Assembly (NCBI RefSeq): GCF_005889725.1
Contig: NZ_VCKX01000051.1
Span: forward strand, 1 to 52,604
Reading direction: 5' to 3'
Length of the DNA: 52,604 bases
DNA from: Nonomuraea zeae
GTDB taxonomy: Bacteria; Actinomycetota; Actinomycetes; Streptosporangiales; Streptosporangiaceae
In this document: positions 7,560 to 15,015 of the stretch, piece after piece
How the letters are laid out: each line of letters starts with the position of its first letter
Position numbering within the stretch: the stretch's first letter is position 1
Program-made: the position numbers and the translations under genes
The notes under the pieces: generated by a model
The model's input: the letters and a program-made list of their open reading frames with translations, nothing else
Databases searched by the model: none
What the model was told of the DNA's origin: nothing

Positions 7560-8562
7560 GCCTCCCAGCCAGCACGCCGAGCCGGGGGTCGAGCACCCCG
7601 ACCAGCAGGTCGATCAGCACGTTCATCACGATGAACACCCCGGCCGCCAGCAGCACCCCCGCCTGCACCACCGCGTAGTCGCGGCGGCCGACGGCCTGCA
7701 CGACGTACGAGCCGACGCCCGGCAGGTTGAACACGTGCTCCACGATCAGCGCCCCGCCCAGCAGGTACGCGATGATCGTGCCGAGCAGCGTCACCACCGG
7801 GGTGGCGGCGTTGCGCAGGATGTGGTGCCGGACGATGGACCACGGCGACTCGCCGCGCCCGACGGCCGCCGTGACGTACGGCTCGACCAGCACGCCCATG
7901 ACCGCGTCGCGGGTGGTCCTGGCCGTCACCGAGATGGAGAACACCGCCAGCACGGCCGCCGGGAGGATCATGGTGGCCAGGTTCGCGGCCGGGTCCTGGC
8001 CGAACGGCACCCAGGCGCCGACCTCCAGGCCGAGCGCGTACCGGGAGAACACGAACACCACCAGGCTGCCCAGCACGAACTCCGGCACGCTCACGCCGAG
8101 CCCGCTGAGCAGCCGGCCCGCCACGCCGCTCCCACCGCCGCTCCCACCGGCGCTCCCACCGGCGCCTTTCGTCCCCGCGGGACGGATGCGCACGGCGGTC
8201 AGCACGCCCAGCGGCACCCCGGCGAGCACGCTGGCGGCCACCGCCAGCACGGTCAGCTCGGCGGTCACCGGCAGGCGGGCCAGCAGCTCCGTGCCGACCG
8301 GCTGCCGGCTGATCATCGAGGTGCCGAAGTCGCCGCCCGTGACGGCGGCCAGCCAGTGCCCGTACTGCAGGAGCACCGGCTGGTCCAGCCCGTAGCGGGC
8401 GGCCAGCTCGGCCTTCTGCTCCGCGGTGGCGAAGGGGCCGAGCACGGTCTCCGCGAAGCCGCCGGGCATCAGGCGCACGGCCGCGAAGATCAGCACGGAG
8501 ACGCCCAGGAGCGTGGCGGCCGAGCTGAGCGCCCGGCCTGACCACCACATCAGCAACCGCAT
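7552..8562 (-). CDS. Peptide-type ABC transporter permease (DppB/OppB-like)
   Basis: This 336-residue permease has an N-terminal helix (SAATLLGVSVLIFAAVRL), the DppB-family segment ELAARYGLDQPVLLQY, further membrane helices, and an EAA loop (AAVGRGESPWSIVRHHILRN). The FNLPGVGSYVVQAV segment near the C-terminus is typical of the family. A glycine/serine-rich insert follows position 150 (GAGGSAGGSGGGSG) and looks like a flexible or expanded loop. The start ATG at 8562 lies 2 bases after the stop of the solute-binding protein gene. Its own stop feeds the mini-ORF repeat before the DppC-like gene. Confidence 0.92.
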   Translation of the reverse strand: MRLLMWWSGRALSSAATLLGVSVLIFAAVRLMPGGFAETVLGPFATAEQKAELAARYGLDQPVLLQYGHWLAAVTGGDFGTSMISRQPVGTELLARLPVTAELTVLAVAASVLAGVPLGVLTAVRIRPAGTKGAGGSAGGSGGGSGVAGRLLSGLGVSVPEFVLGSLVVFVFSRYALGLEVGAWVPFGQDPAANLATMILPAAVLAVFSISVTARTTRDAVMGVLVEPYVTAAVGRGESPWSIVRHHILRNAATPVVTLLGTIIAYLLGGALIVEHVFNLPGVGSYVVQAVGRRDYAVVQAGVLLAAGVFIVMNVLIDLLVGVLDPRLGVLAGRRS

Positions 8563-8564
8563 GG

Positions 8565-10187
8565 CTACTGGGTCTTCTTCACGCGGGCGTCGGCGACCAG
8601 GCGCAGCACGTTGCCGTACCCCTCGGTGGCGTACAGGCTGGGGCTCAGCGCGTCGCCTCTGAAGGCCACCGTGGCCGGCCGGGTGACCAGCGGGATCATC
8701 TGCGCGTCGGCGTCGGCCTTGGCGCAGACGGCGGCCAGGGCCTGCTCCCGCGCGGCGCCCGCGGGCTCCTTGCCCGCCGTGTCGATGAGCGCGTTGAGAT
8801 CTTTGTCGGGCTTCATGAAGCCGACGTTGAAGCCGGCCGTCTCCGGGTTCCACCACTTGGTGACCATTCCGGGGTCGGCGTAGCCGGCGAACCAGGACAG
8901 GGCGGCGTCGAACTCGGCGGGCGCCTTGCCGTACACCTTGCCCGACCAGCTCGCCTCGTCCATCTGCTCGATCTTGACGGTGATGCCGGCCTGCTGGAGG
9001 TTCTGCTGGATCACCTGGGCGACGGCCGGGGCCGGCTCGGTGGCGAAGATGCTGAGCGTGAACGTCAGGTTCTGCGCCCCCGCCTCGGCCAGCAGCTTCC
9101 TGGCCTCCTCCGGACCCTGCTTCGCCGACGGGAGCGCGGCGGGGTCGCAGGAGCCCGGCAGGCCCGCCGGGGTGATCGCGGTCGGCTTGCCCTTGCCGCC
9201 GAGCGCCACGTCGGCGATCTGCTGGGGGTCGAGCGCGATGTTGATCGCCTGGCGCACCTTGGGGTCGGCGAACTTGGAGCCCGGCGCCACGGTGTTGAGC
9301 ATCAGGTAGTAGAAGTCCGTGGTGGCCTGGGTGACGACCTGGACGTTCCTGGCGCCGGCCAGCATCGAGGCCGAGTCGACGTTGCCCAGCGTGGCCAGGG
9401 CGGCGCTGCCGTTCTGCAGGGCGGCGATGCGCGCGGCCTCCTCCGGGGCGATCGTGATGTTGAGCGCGTCGGCCGCCGGCTTGTCCTTCGACCAGTACTT
9501 GTCGTTGCGCTTGAACGTCCACGACACGTCCTGGCGGTGGTTCTCGACCACGTACGGGCCGGTGCCGAGCAGCGTGGTGGCCGGATCGACCGACTTGTCG
9601 TCGATCTCCTTCATCGGCAGGACGGCGGCGGGCACGTTGGCCAGCGCGGCCAGGAACGGCGTGTACGCCTCCTTCAGCGTGACCTTGACCTTGTCGTCGC
9701 CGTCCTTGGCGACCGACTCGACCGGGCCGAGCTGGCCGCGCCACACCGACTTGGAGGCCAGCAGCCGCTTGAGGCTCCCGACCACGTCGTCGGCCGTCAT
9801 CTCCCTGCCGTTGGAGAAGGTGACGCCCTTGCGCAGGTGGAAGACGTACGTCTTGGGATCGGGGGTGTCCCACTTCTCGGCCAGCAGCGGCTGGACGCCG
9901 AAGTCGGGGCCGATCGTGACCAGCGTCTCGTAGGACAGCGAGAGCAGCTGCCAGGTGGTGGCGACGTCGGCGAGCTGCGGGTCGTACCCGGTGGCCGCGC
10001 CGCTGTCGATGTGGACCTGGAGGTTGAGCGTGCCTCCGGCGGGCAGGGCCTGGTCGGCGACCGCGAGGTAGCCGGGGGCGGCGCTCTCCTGGGTGGAGGC
10101 CGGCGGGGTGGTGGTCGTTCCGGTGGCGGCGCAGGCCGAGACCAGCAGCGCGGCCGTGACACCGCAGGCCAGGCGTATGGGACGCAT
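8565..10187 (-). CDS. Peptide-type extracellular solute-binding lipoprotein (SBP family 5)
   Basis: This 540-residue DppA/OppA-type protein captures the substrate outside the membrane and delivers it to the permeases. The N-terminus is a lipoprotein signal with lipobox LVSAC (C19). Family-5 features follow: LLAEKWDTPDPKTYVFHLRKGVTFSNG, the TADDVV segment, and LGTGPYVVENHR. Start ATG 10187 has a GGAGAAGAGG ribosome site just upstream. A longer frame reading further upstream runs through the amine oxidase gene out of frame and is rejected. An imperfect copy of the amine-oxidase operator lies 19 bases upstream of the start. The ligand is unknown; the context suggests a peptide or acylated/conjugated amine. 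Confidence 0.92.
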   Translation of the reverse strand: MRPIRLACGVTAALLVSACAATGTTTTPPASTQESAAPGYLAVADQALPAGGTLNLQVHIDSGAATGYDPQLADVATTWQLLSLSYETLVTIGPDFGVQPLLAEKWDTPDPKTYVFHLRKGVTFSNGREMTADDVVGSLKRLLASKSVWRGQLGPVESVAKDGDDKVKVTLKEAYTPFLAALANVPAAVLPMKEIDDKSVDPATTLLGTGPYVVENHRQDVSWTFKRNDKYWSKDKPAADALNITIAPEEAARIAALQNGSAALATLGNVDSASMLAGARNVQVVTQATTDFYYLMLNTVAPGSKFADPKVRQAINIALDPQQIADVALGGKGKPTAITPAGLPGSCDPAALPSAKQGPEEARKLLAEAGAQNLTFTLSIFATEPAPAVAQVIQQNLQQAGITVKIEQMDEASWSGKVYGKAPAEFDAALSWFAGYADPGMVTKWWNPETAGFNVGFMKPDKDLNALIDTAGKEPAGAAREQALAAVCAKADADAQMIPLVTRPATVAFRGDALSPSLYATEGYGNVLRLVADARVKKTQ

Positions 10188-10201
10188 GGGCCTCTTCTCC
10201 T

Positions 10202-12100
10202 CTAGTGGCAGGAACGTTCGGCGGCGCTCGGCGGGACGTCGAGCGTGGGGTTCCGGTCGAAGAAGCCGACCGGCTTGAGAGTGAACCCGCAGGTGTCGAC
10301 CGGCATGATGGGCCAGTCCTCGGTGCGCGGGAAATGCGTCAGGCCGAACGTGTGCCACAGCACGATGTCCTGCCCGTCGATGTCGCGGTCCGCCTTGGTG
10401 TAGCTGGGCAGGCCCGCGCCGCCGGGATGCTGGTTGACCAGGTCCCCGGCGGGATAGCGCTCTGCGGGGTGGTATCGGGTGACCCACAGGTGCCTGGTCG
10501 CGAACTCGGCCCTGCGGTGGATCGAGGATCCCTCGCCGGCCATCAGGGTGGGCTTGCCCTCGGGGAACAGCGCGTAGCCGACCGGGTGGCCGAGGCGGTT
10601 GCGCACCGAGGGGTTGACGACGTGCCAGGTGCGCTCCGCCTTCAGGTCGGCGTCGCGCTTGGCCTGCAGCTCCGTGCGCAGCCGGGTGACGGCGCGGCCG
10701 AAGGCGTTGCCGTACGGGCTGCCGGCCTGGACCGCTTCCACCTCGTCCACCGCGTTCGCGACGCCGTCCACCGTCATGTCCAGCCGGGCGCTGAACAGGT
10801 GCTGGTGGTACGGCGCCGCCAGCCCCGGCGCGACCTCGGATGCGTAGGGCGCGGCGCGGTCGTCGTAGGCGCCGGTGAAGACGATGCCGGTGGCCTTCAC
10901 CTCCAGCTCGATCGTGCCGTCGAGGTAGAGGTACCAGTAGAAGCCGTAGTCGTAGTTGCCGACCGTGACGAAGAACGAGATCACCAGCCGCCGCTGCCTG
11001 CGGGTCTCCCTGGAGCCGTTGGCCGGGTCGGTGTGCTTCCACAGCACGCCGTAGTCCTCTTCGTGCATGCAGATCGCGTTCGTGATCACCTTGGGCACCC
11101 CGGCGCCGTCCGTGACGACGGCGTCGAAGTAGGTGATCTCGCCGAGGCAGTCGCAGCCGAGCTCCAGGGAGTTGGCCAGCTTGCCGAGCTGGTACTCGCC
11201 GGTGTCGAAGTAGTTCTGCCAGAAGCGGATCGGGCTCGGGTCCCCGTACGGGACCATCATCTCGGCCACCGAGGCCCGGTAGACGATGGGCCGGGTCCGG
11301 CCGCCGTCCTCGAAGCCGATCTGGTGCAGGGTGAGGCCCTCGCGCATGTCGTACCCGAGGCGGAGGCTCCACTTCTCCCAGGTGACCAGCGGGCCGTCGA
11401 CCGTGAAGCTGGGGCCTTCCGGCTGGGTGATGCGGATGGGCTTCTGCGAGGTCCGGTGCGGGCCCTGGTGGTAGTCGCCGGGCTCGGCGGGGACGGGCTG
11501 GGGCCCCGTGTCGACGATCTCCAGGATCTCGCCCTTGACCAGGTCCACGTACGCGACCAGGCCGTCCACCGGGTGGGCCCACGGAAGGCTCTCGGGGGTG
11601 GGCATCAGGTGGGCCAGCACCCTGGCCACCCGGCGGCCCTCCTCCTTCGGCAGGCCGAAGTGGCCGGCGCTCAGGGCGGCGAGGTAGACCGTGGCGGGGT
11701 CGTCGATGCCCCTGCGGGCGAGCGCCCCGGCCCAGCCCGCGTCCTCCCGCAGCACGCGCCTGACCAGGGCGTGCTCCTCGTCCAGCATGGGGACCTGGCC
11801 GTCGGTGACCGGGTCGATCGGCCGGCGCTCCTCCACCCGGCCCGCGCTGATCGACACGATCACGTCCTCGGACCGCTCGGTGGCGAGGTCGAGGAGGAAG
11901 GCGCGGGCGCGGCGGGCGGGCGGGTTGTCCGGGTCGTACGCCAGGACGGCGTCCTTCCGGGGCTCCTCCAGGCCGAGATAGGCGACCCGCACCGTCTCAC
12001 TCAGCAGGCCCTCCTTCGCCAGAACCCGCCTGACCTCGTCGATCTCCTGCGCGGCGAGCGGGTCGAGAGGATGGGGGTGCTTACCGGTGGTCAGGTGCAA
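10202..12100 (-). CDS. Copper-containing primary-amine oxidase
   Basis: The enzyme oxidises primary amines to aldehydes with release of NH3 and H2O2, using Cu(II) and a self-made topaquinone. The cofactor tyrosine is Y383 in the VGNYDY motif. Copper ligands are visible in HQHLF and in HFPRTEDWPIMP near the C-terminus. From the chosen start it has 632 residues, normal for bacterial enzymes. I chose TTG at 12100 because an AAAGGGGCGG ribosome site precedes it. The open frame continues upstream to 12175, but that would put the promoter and the 20-bp operator inside the coding region. It heads the reverse-strand operon and there is no clear signal peptide, suggesting action on imported substrate. 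The stop lies 14 bases before the solute-binding protein start. Confidence 0.92.
   Translation of the reverse strand: MHLTTGKHPHPLDPLAAQEIDEVRRVLAKEGLLSETVRVAYLGLEEPRKDAVLAYDPDNPPARRARAFLLDLATERSEDVIVSISAGRVEERRPIDPVTDGQVPMLDEEHALVRRVLREDAGWAGALARRGIDDPATVYLAALSAGHFGLPKEEGRRVARVLAHLMPTPESLPWAHPVDGLVAYVDLVKGEILEIVDTGPQPVPAEPGDYHQGPHRTSQKPIRITQPEGPSFTVDGPLVTWEKWSLRLGYDMREGLTLHQIGFEDGGRTRPIVYRASVAEMMVPYGDPSPIRFWQNYFDTGEYQLGKLANSLELGCDCLGEITYFDAVVTDGAGVPKVITNAICMHEEDYGVLWKHTDPANGSRETRRQRRLVISFFVTVGNYDYGFYWYLYLDGTIELEVKATGIVFTGAYDDRAAPYASEVAPGLAAPYHQHLFSARLDMTVDGVANAVDEVEAVQAGSPYGNAFGRAVTRLRTELQAKRDADLKAERTWHVVNPSVRNRLGHPVGYALFPEGKPTLMAGEGSSIHRRAEFATRHLWVTRYHPAERYPAGDLVNQHPGGAGLPSYTKADRDIDGQDIVLWHTFGLTHFPRTEDWPIMPVDTCGFTLKPVGFFDRNPTLDVPPSAAERSCH
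10206..10225. promoter_or_regulatory. Possible second LacI-type operator
   Basis: The segment reads TGGCAGGAACGTTCGGCGGC and shares 13 of 20 positions with the perfect palindrome in front of the amine oxidase gene, including the GGAACGTTC core. It overlaps the last codons of the amine oxidase gene and lies 19 bases upstream of the solute-binding protein start. It could be a secondary operator or chance, because part of it is constrained by coding. Confidence 0.35.
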
Positions 12101-12118
12101 CGTTCCGCCCCTTTCTGT

Positions 12119-12138
12119 TGCCGGAACGTTCCGGCAAT
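12119..12138. promoter_or_regulatory. Perfect 20-bp palindromic LacI-type operator
   Basis: TTGCCGGAACGTTCCGGCAA is fully self-complementary with the central CG typical of LacI-family operators. It lies about 8 bases downstream of the -10 element of the reverse-strand promoter, so a bound repressor would block transcription of the amine oxidase/transporter operon. The divergent LacI-type gene starting at 12301 is the obvious candidate ligand-responsive regulator. Confidence 0.75.
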
Positions 12139-12146
12139 GTCGGGCC

Positions 12147-12175
12147 AACATAATTGCGGGGGCGGAAGTAGACAA
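12147..12175 (-). promoter_or_regulatory. Promoter of the amine oxidase/ABC operon
   Basis: On the reverse strand a -35 element TTGTCT (12175-12170) and a -10 element TATGTT (12152-12147) are separated by 17 bases. The predicted start of transcription falls near 12140, at the edge of the palindromic operator. Both hexamers fit actinobacterial housekeeping promoters. Confidence 0.6.
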
Positions 12176-12300
12176 GACCTGGGGCCAAGGCGAAACACAT
12201 CGTTTACCGGACGCCTCGGCCTCCCGAGCCGCCCTGACGAGCGCTATTCGAGGGGCCGGCGGCGGGCCGGAGCGTGCGGACGGGCCGCTAACATCAGGGC

Positions 12301-13296
12301 GTGCAAGCAGAAGAGCCGGTCACGATCCTCACCGTGGCCCGGGAGGCCGGGGTCTCCAAGACGACGGCCTCCGACGCGTTGCGCGGGTCCGGGCGCGTGT
12401 CGGAGTCGACGCGGGAAACGGTCGCGCGGGTGGCGGAGCGGCTCGGCTACGTGCCCAACGGCTCTGCCAGGCACCTGCGCAAGGCCAGCACCGGGACGAT
12501 CGGCCTGCACGTGCCCGAGGTCCTGACGCGGTCCTCCTACTACATGTCGTTCGTGTTCGGCGTCGTGGAGCAGGCCGCGCGGCACGACTACGACGTCACG
12601 CTGATCACCTCGGGCCAGCGCCGCACCCGGCCGCCACGGGTCGACGGCCTGGTGCTCGGCGACCCGCTCGGGGGCGACCCGGTGGTGGAGAGCCTGATGG
12701 GCACGGGCCTGCCGACGGTCTCCTGCGAGCGGTTCCCCGGCGCCCGGCAGGCGGACGGGGTGGTGTGGTCCGATCACGCCCCGATGCTCGCCCGGCTGCT
12801 CGACCACCTGCGCGAGTCGGGCGCGGCCCGGCCGGGGCTCATCGTGGCGGGCGACGAGAGCGACTGGGCGGCCAGCGTCCACCGGGGCTACCTGGACTGG
12901 TGCGGCTCGCACGGGGTGGCGCCGCTGGTGCGGCGGGTGTCCTTCGACGCCACCGGCGACGAGGTGCGCGCCGCCGCCCGCGCCCTGCTCGACGCGAAAG
13001 ACGTCTCTCGGGGCGGGCCGATGGACGCGCTGGTCTGCGCGCCTGCGGGGGCGGCCACCGAGGTCGCGCCGCTGCTGCGGGAGGCGGGCGCGGACGTGCT
13101 GCTGGCCTCGTGCGTCGACAGCGCGGGCACGCGGCTGGCCGACCCGCCCATCACCGCGATCGACCTGCGCCCGCGCGAGGCCGGGGCGAGCTGCGCCGAG
13201 CTGCTGTTCGAGCTGCTCTCCGGGGCCGCGCCGGCGGGGACGGAGCGCCTGCACCCGATCGAGCTGGCCCTGCGGGCCTCGACCCGGGCCCGCTGA
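12301..13296 (+). CDS. LacI-family transcriptional regulator, divergent to the amine oxidase operon
   Basis: This 331-residue regulator has an N-terminal LacI helix-turn-helix (TILTVAREAGVSKTTASDALRG, about residues 8-29), the hinge region ending in GYVPNGSARHLRK, and a periplasmic-binding-protein-like effector domain. The helix-turn-helix has a Thr-Thr-Ala-Ser recognition start like other family members. The start is GTG. A TAACAT element at 12290-12295 places a likely transcription start on the start codon, suggesting a leaderless mRNA. The perfect palindrome at 12119-12138 is the likely binding site, making it a repressor of the amine oxidase/transporter operon. Effector binding by a carbon or amine compound is inferred. 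Confidence 0.92.
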   Translation: MQAEEPVTILTVAREAGVSKTTASDALRGSGRVSESTRETVARVAERLGYVPNGSARHLRKASTGTIGLHVPEVLTRSSYYMSFVFGVVEQAARHDYDVTLITSGQRRTRPPRVDGLVLGDPLGGDPVVESLMGTGLPTVSCERFPGARQADGVVWSDHAPMLARLLDHLRESGAARPGLIVAGDESDWAASVHRGYLDWCGSHGVAPLVRRVSFDATGDEVRAAARALLDAKDVSRGGPMDALVCAPAGAATEVAPLLREAGADVLLASCVDSAGTRLADPPITAIDLRPREAGASCAELLFELLSGAAPAGTERLHPIELALRASTRAR

Positions 13297-13353
13297 CGCG
13301 CGCCGCCGGACGCGCGCGGACGCCCGGCGGCGGCTCGGGGATGGAACGGCCGG

Positions 13354-14019
13354 TCAGCTGAAGGTTACGTCGCTGCAGAAGTAGAACGTCTGGTCCATGT
13401 GCGAGGCCTTCCAGATCGTGTAGATGACGTGGTGGCCGGTGCGCGACCCCTTGCTCAGGTTGTTGATCATGTACGTGTTGGCGGGCGCGTACTTGGGCGT
13501 CTCACGGACCAGTTCGAGATGGTTCCAGCCGAGGGGGGTGGTGAGGGCGTTGTACCCCTGGCGGGTGATGTAGACCTTGATGTAGTCCGCCCCGTGCAGG
13601 GCCTGGTCGGTGACCCTGACGTTGAAGGTGCTGGACATGGCCGTCGTCTTCCAGGCGCCGGGCGTGTCCATGGAGCGGTAGCGGCTGTCCGAGGTGTGGC
13701 CCGCGCTGCAGAGCTGGCCGTTGGGGATGACGGCTTCGTGCTGACCGGCGACGTTGTCGCGGTAGAGCCCGTTCCAGTTCCACATGGCGTTCGTGTTGTC
13801 CTGCCACGCCTGCCAGCACATCGGGTCCGTCTGCTGCATCGTGGGATTCTGGAAGTCACTGCCCCATCGCAGCCAGCAGCCGTAGTTGCGGGACGCCGGG
13901 TCGGTGGTCGAGCCGTGTGCCAGGGCGGTGTCCGCCAGCGGGATGGCGAAGAGCATCGCCATGGACAGCAGCAGGGCCAGGGCGCGCTGCGCCCATCGGG
14001 TCGGTGCGACATGGGGCAT
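13354..14019 (-). CDS. AA10 lytic polysaccharide monooxygenase
   Basis: This secreted copper enzyme cleaves crystalline polysaccharide chains oxidatively. The 221-residue precursor has a signal peptide cut after A34, leaving H35 as the N-terminal histidine of the copper brace. The second copper histidine is H142 in DQALHGADY. The mature sequence closely follows the Streptomyces two-substrate (cellulose/chitin) LPMO10B pattern: DPASRNYGCWLRWG, DPMCWQAWQD, NAMWNWNGLYR, and a C-terminal SHMDQTFYFCSDV. No carbohydrate-binding module is present. A CebR/CelR-like operator lies at the promoter, pointing to control by cellulose breakdown products. The gene stands alone on the reverse strand. Confidence 0.95.
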   Translation of the reverse strand: MPHVAPTRWAQRALALLLSMAMLFAIPLADTALAHGSTTDPASRNYGCWLRWGSDFQNPTMQQTDPMCWQAWQDNTNAMWNWNGLYRDNVAGQHEAVIPNGQLCSAGHTSDSRYRSMDTPGAWKTTAMSSTFNVRVTDQALHGADYIKVYITRQGYNALTTPLGWNHLELVRETPKYAPANTYMINNLSKGSRTGHHVIYTIWKASHMDQTFYFCSDVTFS

Positions 14020-14056
14020 AGTGCGGTCTCCGTGTTCCGGTCGGGGTTCCGGTTGT

Positions 14057-14070
14057 TAGGAGCGCTCCCG
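14057..14070. promoter_or_regulatory. CebR/CelR-like cellulose operator in LPMO promoter
   Basis: TAGGAGCGCTCCCG matches 12 of 14 positions of the actinobacterial cellobiose-regulator operator TGGGAGCGCTCCCA and keeps the whole GGAGCGCTCC core. It sits 37 bases upstream of the LPMO start and 7 bases downstream of the -10 element, an ideal repressor position. No CebR gene is in the window, so regulation would be in trans. Confidence 0.7.
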
Positions 14071-14077
14071 GTGGGGG

Positions 14078-14106
14078 ACGGTATCTGACGGCCCGATGGC
14101 GGACAA
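14078..14106 (-). promoter_or_regulatory. Promoter of the LPMO gene
   Basis: On the reverse strand TTGTCC (14106-14101) and TACCGT (14083-14078) are separated by 17 bases. The expected transcription start falls at the edge of the GGAGCGCTCC operator. Confidence 0.55.
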
Positions 14107-14171
14107 ATGACGGCTGCAGTCAACGCCGGCGCCGTGGCCGTGTGCCCTGGTCGATGGGTGGGTTGAGCAGC

Positions 14172-14215
14172 GGAAAGGGCTTTCCCTGGAGGGGGTGGCG
14201 CAGGTGAAAGTTTCA
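14172..14215. promoter_or_regulatory. Two further small dyads upstream of the LPMO promoter
   Basis: The 14020-14310 gap holds, besides the promoter and operator, GGAAAGGGCTTTCC (14172-14185, 6-bp arms) and the odd palindrome TGAAAGTTTCA (14205-14215). The GAAAGTTTC core recurs at 25518-25526 upstream of the PAP2 gene. They may be extra regulator sites or part of the 3' end signals of the response regulator operon. I see no gene in the gap. Confidence 0.3.
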
Positions 14216-14310
14216 ACCCCGCGACCCGGCCGCCGGGGGCCCGGTGCGCGCGGGGGAAGGTGCCGCCCCGAAGCGAGGAGGACGCTCCGGGGCCGTGCTC
14301 TCGAACGGCT

Positions 14311-15015
14311 CTAAAGAACGTCCGGACGGGCTGCCAGGGAGGTGTAGACGGTCACCTCGTCGGGCTGGAGCAAGCCGTCCTGGATGGCGCAGATGAGCAG
14401 CTTCTCCTTGGTGGGCGCCGGCCGTCCGGCCGCCGCGTACTTCACCCGCGCGCGGTCGATGTACTGGCGCACGGTCCGTTCCTTGATCCCCATCCGGGCC
14501 GCCACCGACGCCTTAGACATGGACTGGAACCAGTACAGCAGGGCCGCCCGCTCCTTGTCCGAGAGCTGCGGCCGGTGCGGGCCCTCGTCGGTGGCGATCG
14601 CCTGGGCCATCGGCGGCGTCACGCTCGGCCGGTCGGCCGCCACCTCCAGGATCGTCTCCAGGCAGGAGTCGCGCGTCGCGCGCCCCTTGCCGATGAAGGC
14701 CGAGGCGCCCGCGTCGAGCACGGCGCGTACGGTCTCCGGCTCCTCGTGCTCCGAGAAGACGATGACGCGCTGGCCGCCCGCGCACAGCTCGGCGACCCGG
14801 TCGACGACCATGGTGCCGTTGAGGTTGAGATCCAGCAGCAGGACGTCCGCGTCCGTGCCGCGTACCGACTCGATGGTGGGCCCCTGGGCGACGAGCTCGA
14901 CCGGGCTCGGCGCACCGAACCAGGACCTGACGCCGTCCACCACGACCTGATGGTCCTCCACCAGGGCGACCGTCACGGGACCCCGCGCCGCCGGGTCCGT
15001 GATGAGCTCTGTCAT
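14311..15015 (-). CDS. NarL/LuxR-family response regulator
   Basis: This 234-residue protein has a receiver domain and a C-terminal LuxR-type DNA-binding domain. Receiver landmarks are the acidic pair in VALVEDHQ, the phospho-acceptor aspartate in VLLLDLNL, the S/T position in IVFSEHEE and the conserved lysine in FIGKGRA. The DNA-binding part begins around LSDKERAAL, with the helix-turn-helix SKASVAARMGIKERTVRQYIDRARVKY. The ATG at 15015 is chosen because it overlaps the stop of the upstream gene (ATGA); another ATG at 15042 lies inside that gene. It is the last gene of a three-gene signalling operon with a histidine kinase. Confidence 0.9.
   Translation of the reverse strand: MTELITDPAARGPVTVALVEDHQVVVDGVRSWFGAPSPVELVAQGPTIESVRGTDADVLLLDLNLNGTMVVDRVAELCAGGQRVIVFSEHEEPETVRAVLDAGASAFIGKGRATRDSCLETILEVAADRPSVTPPMAQAIATDEGPHRPQLSDKERAALLYWFQSMSKASVAARMGIKERTVRQYIDRARVKYAAAGRPAPTKEKLLICAIQDGLLQPDEVTVYTSLAARPDVL

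Noticed and set aside
8565..11582. A 1005-codon fusion of amine oxidase region and solute-binding protein
   Set aside because: The upstream half is the amine oxidase gene read in the wrong frame. The lipoprotein signal and ribosome site mark the true start at 10187.
10205..12526. Long forward frame opposite the amine oxidase gene
   Set aside because: The reverse frame carries the topaquinone and copper motifs; the forward frame is shadow sequence running into the LacI-type gene out of frame.
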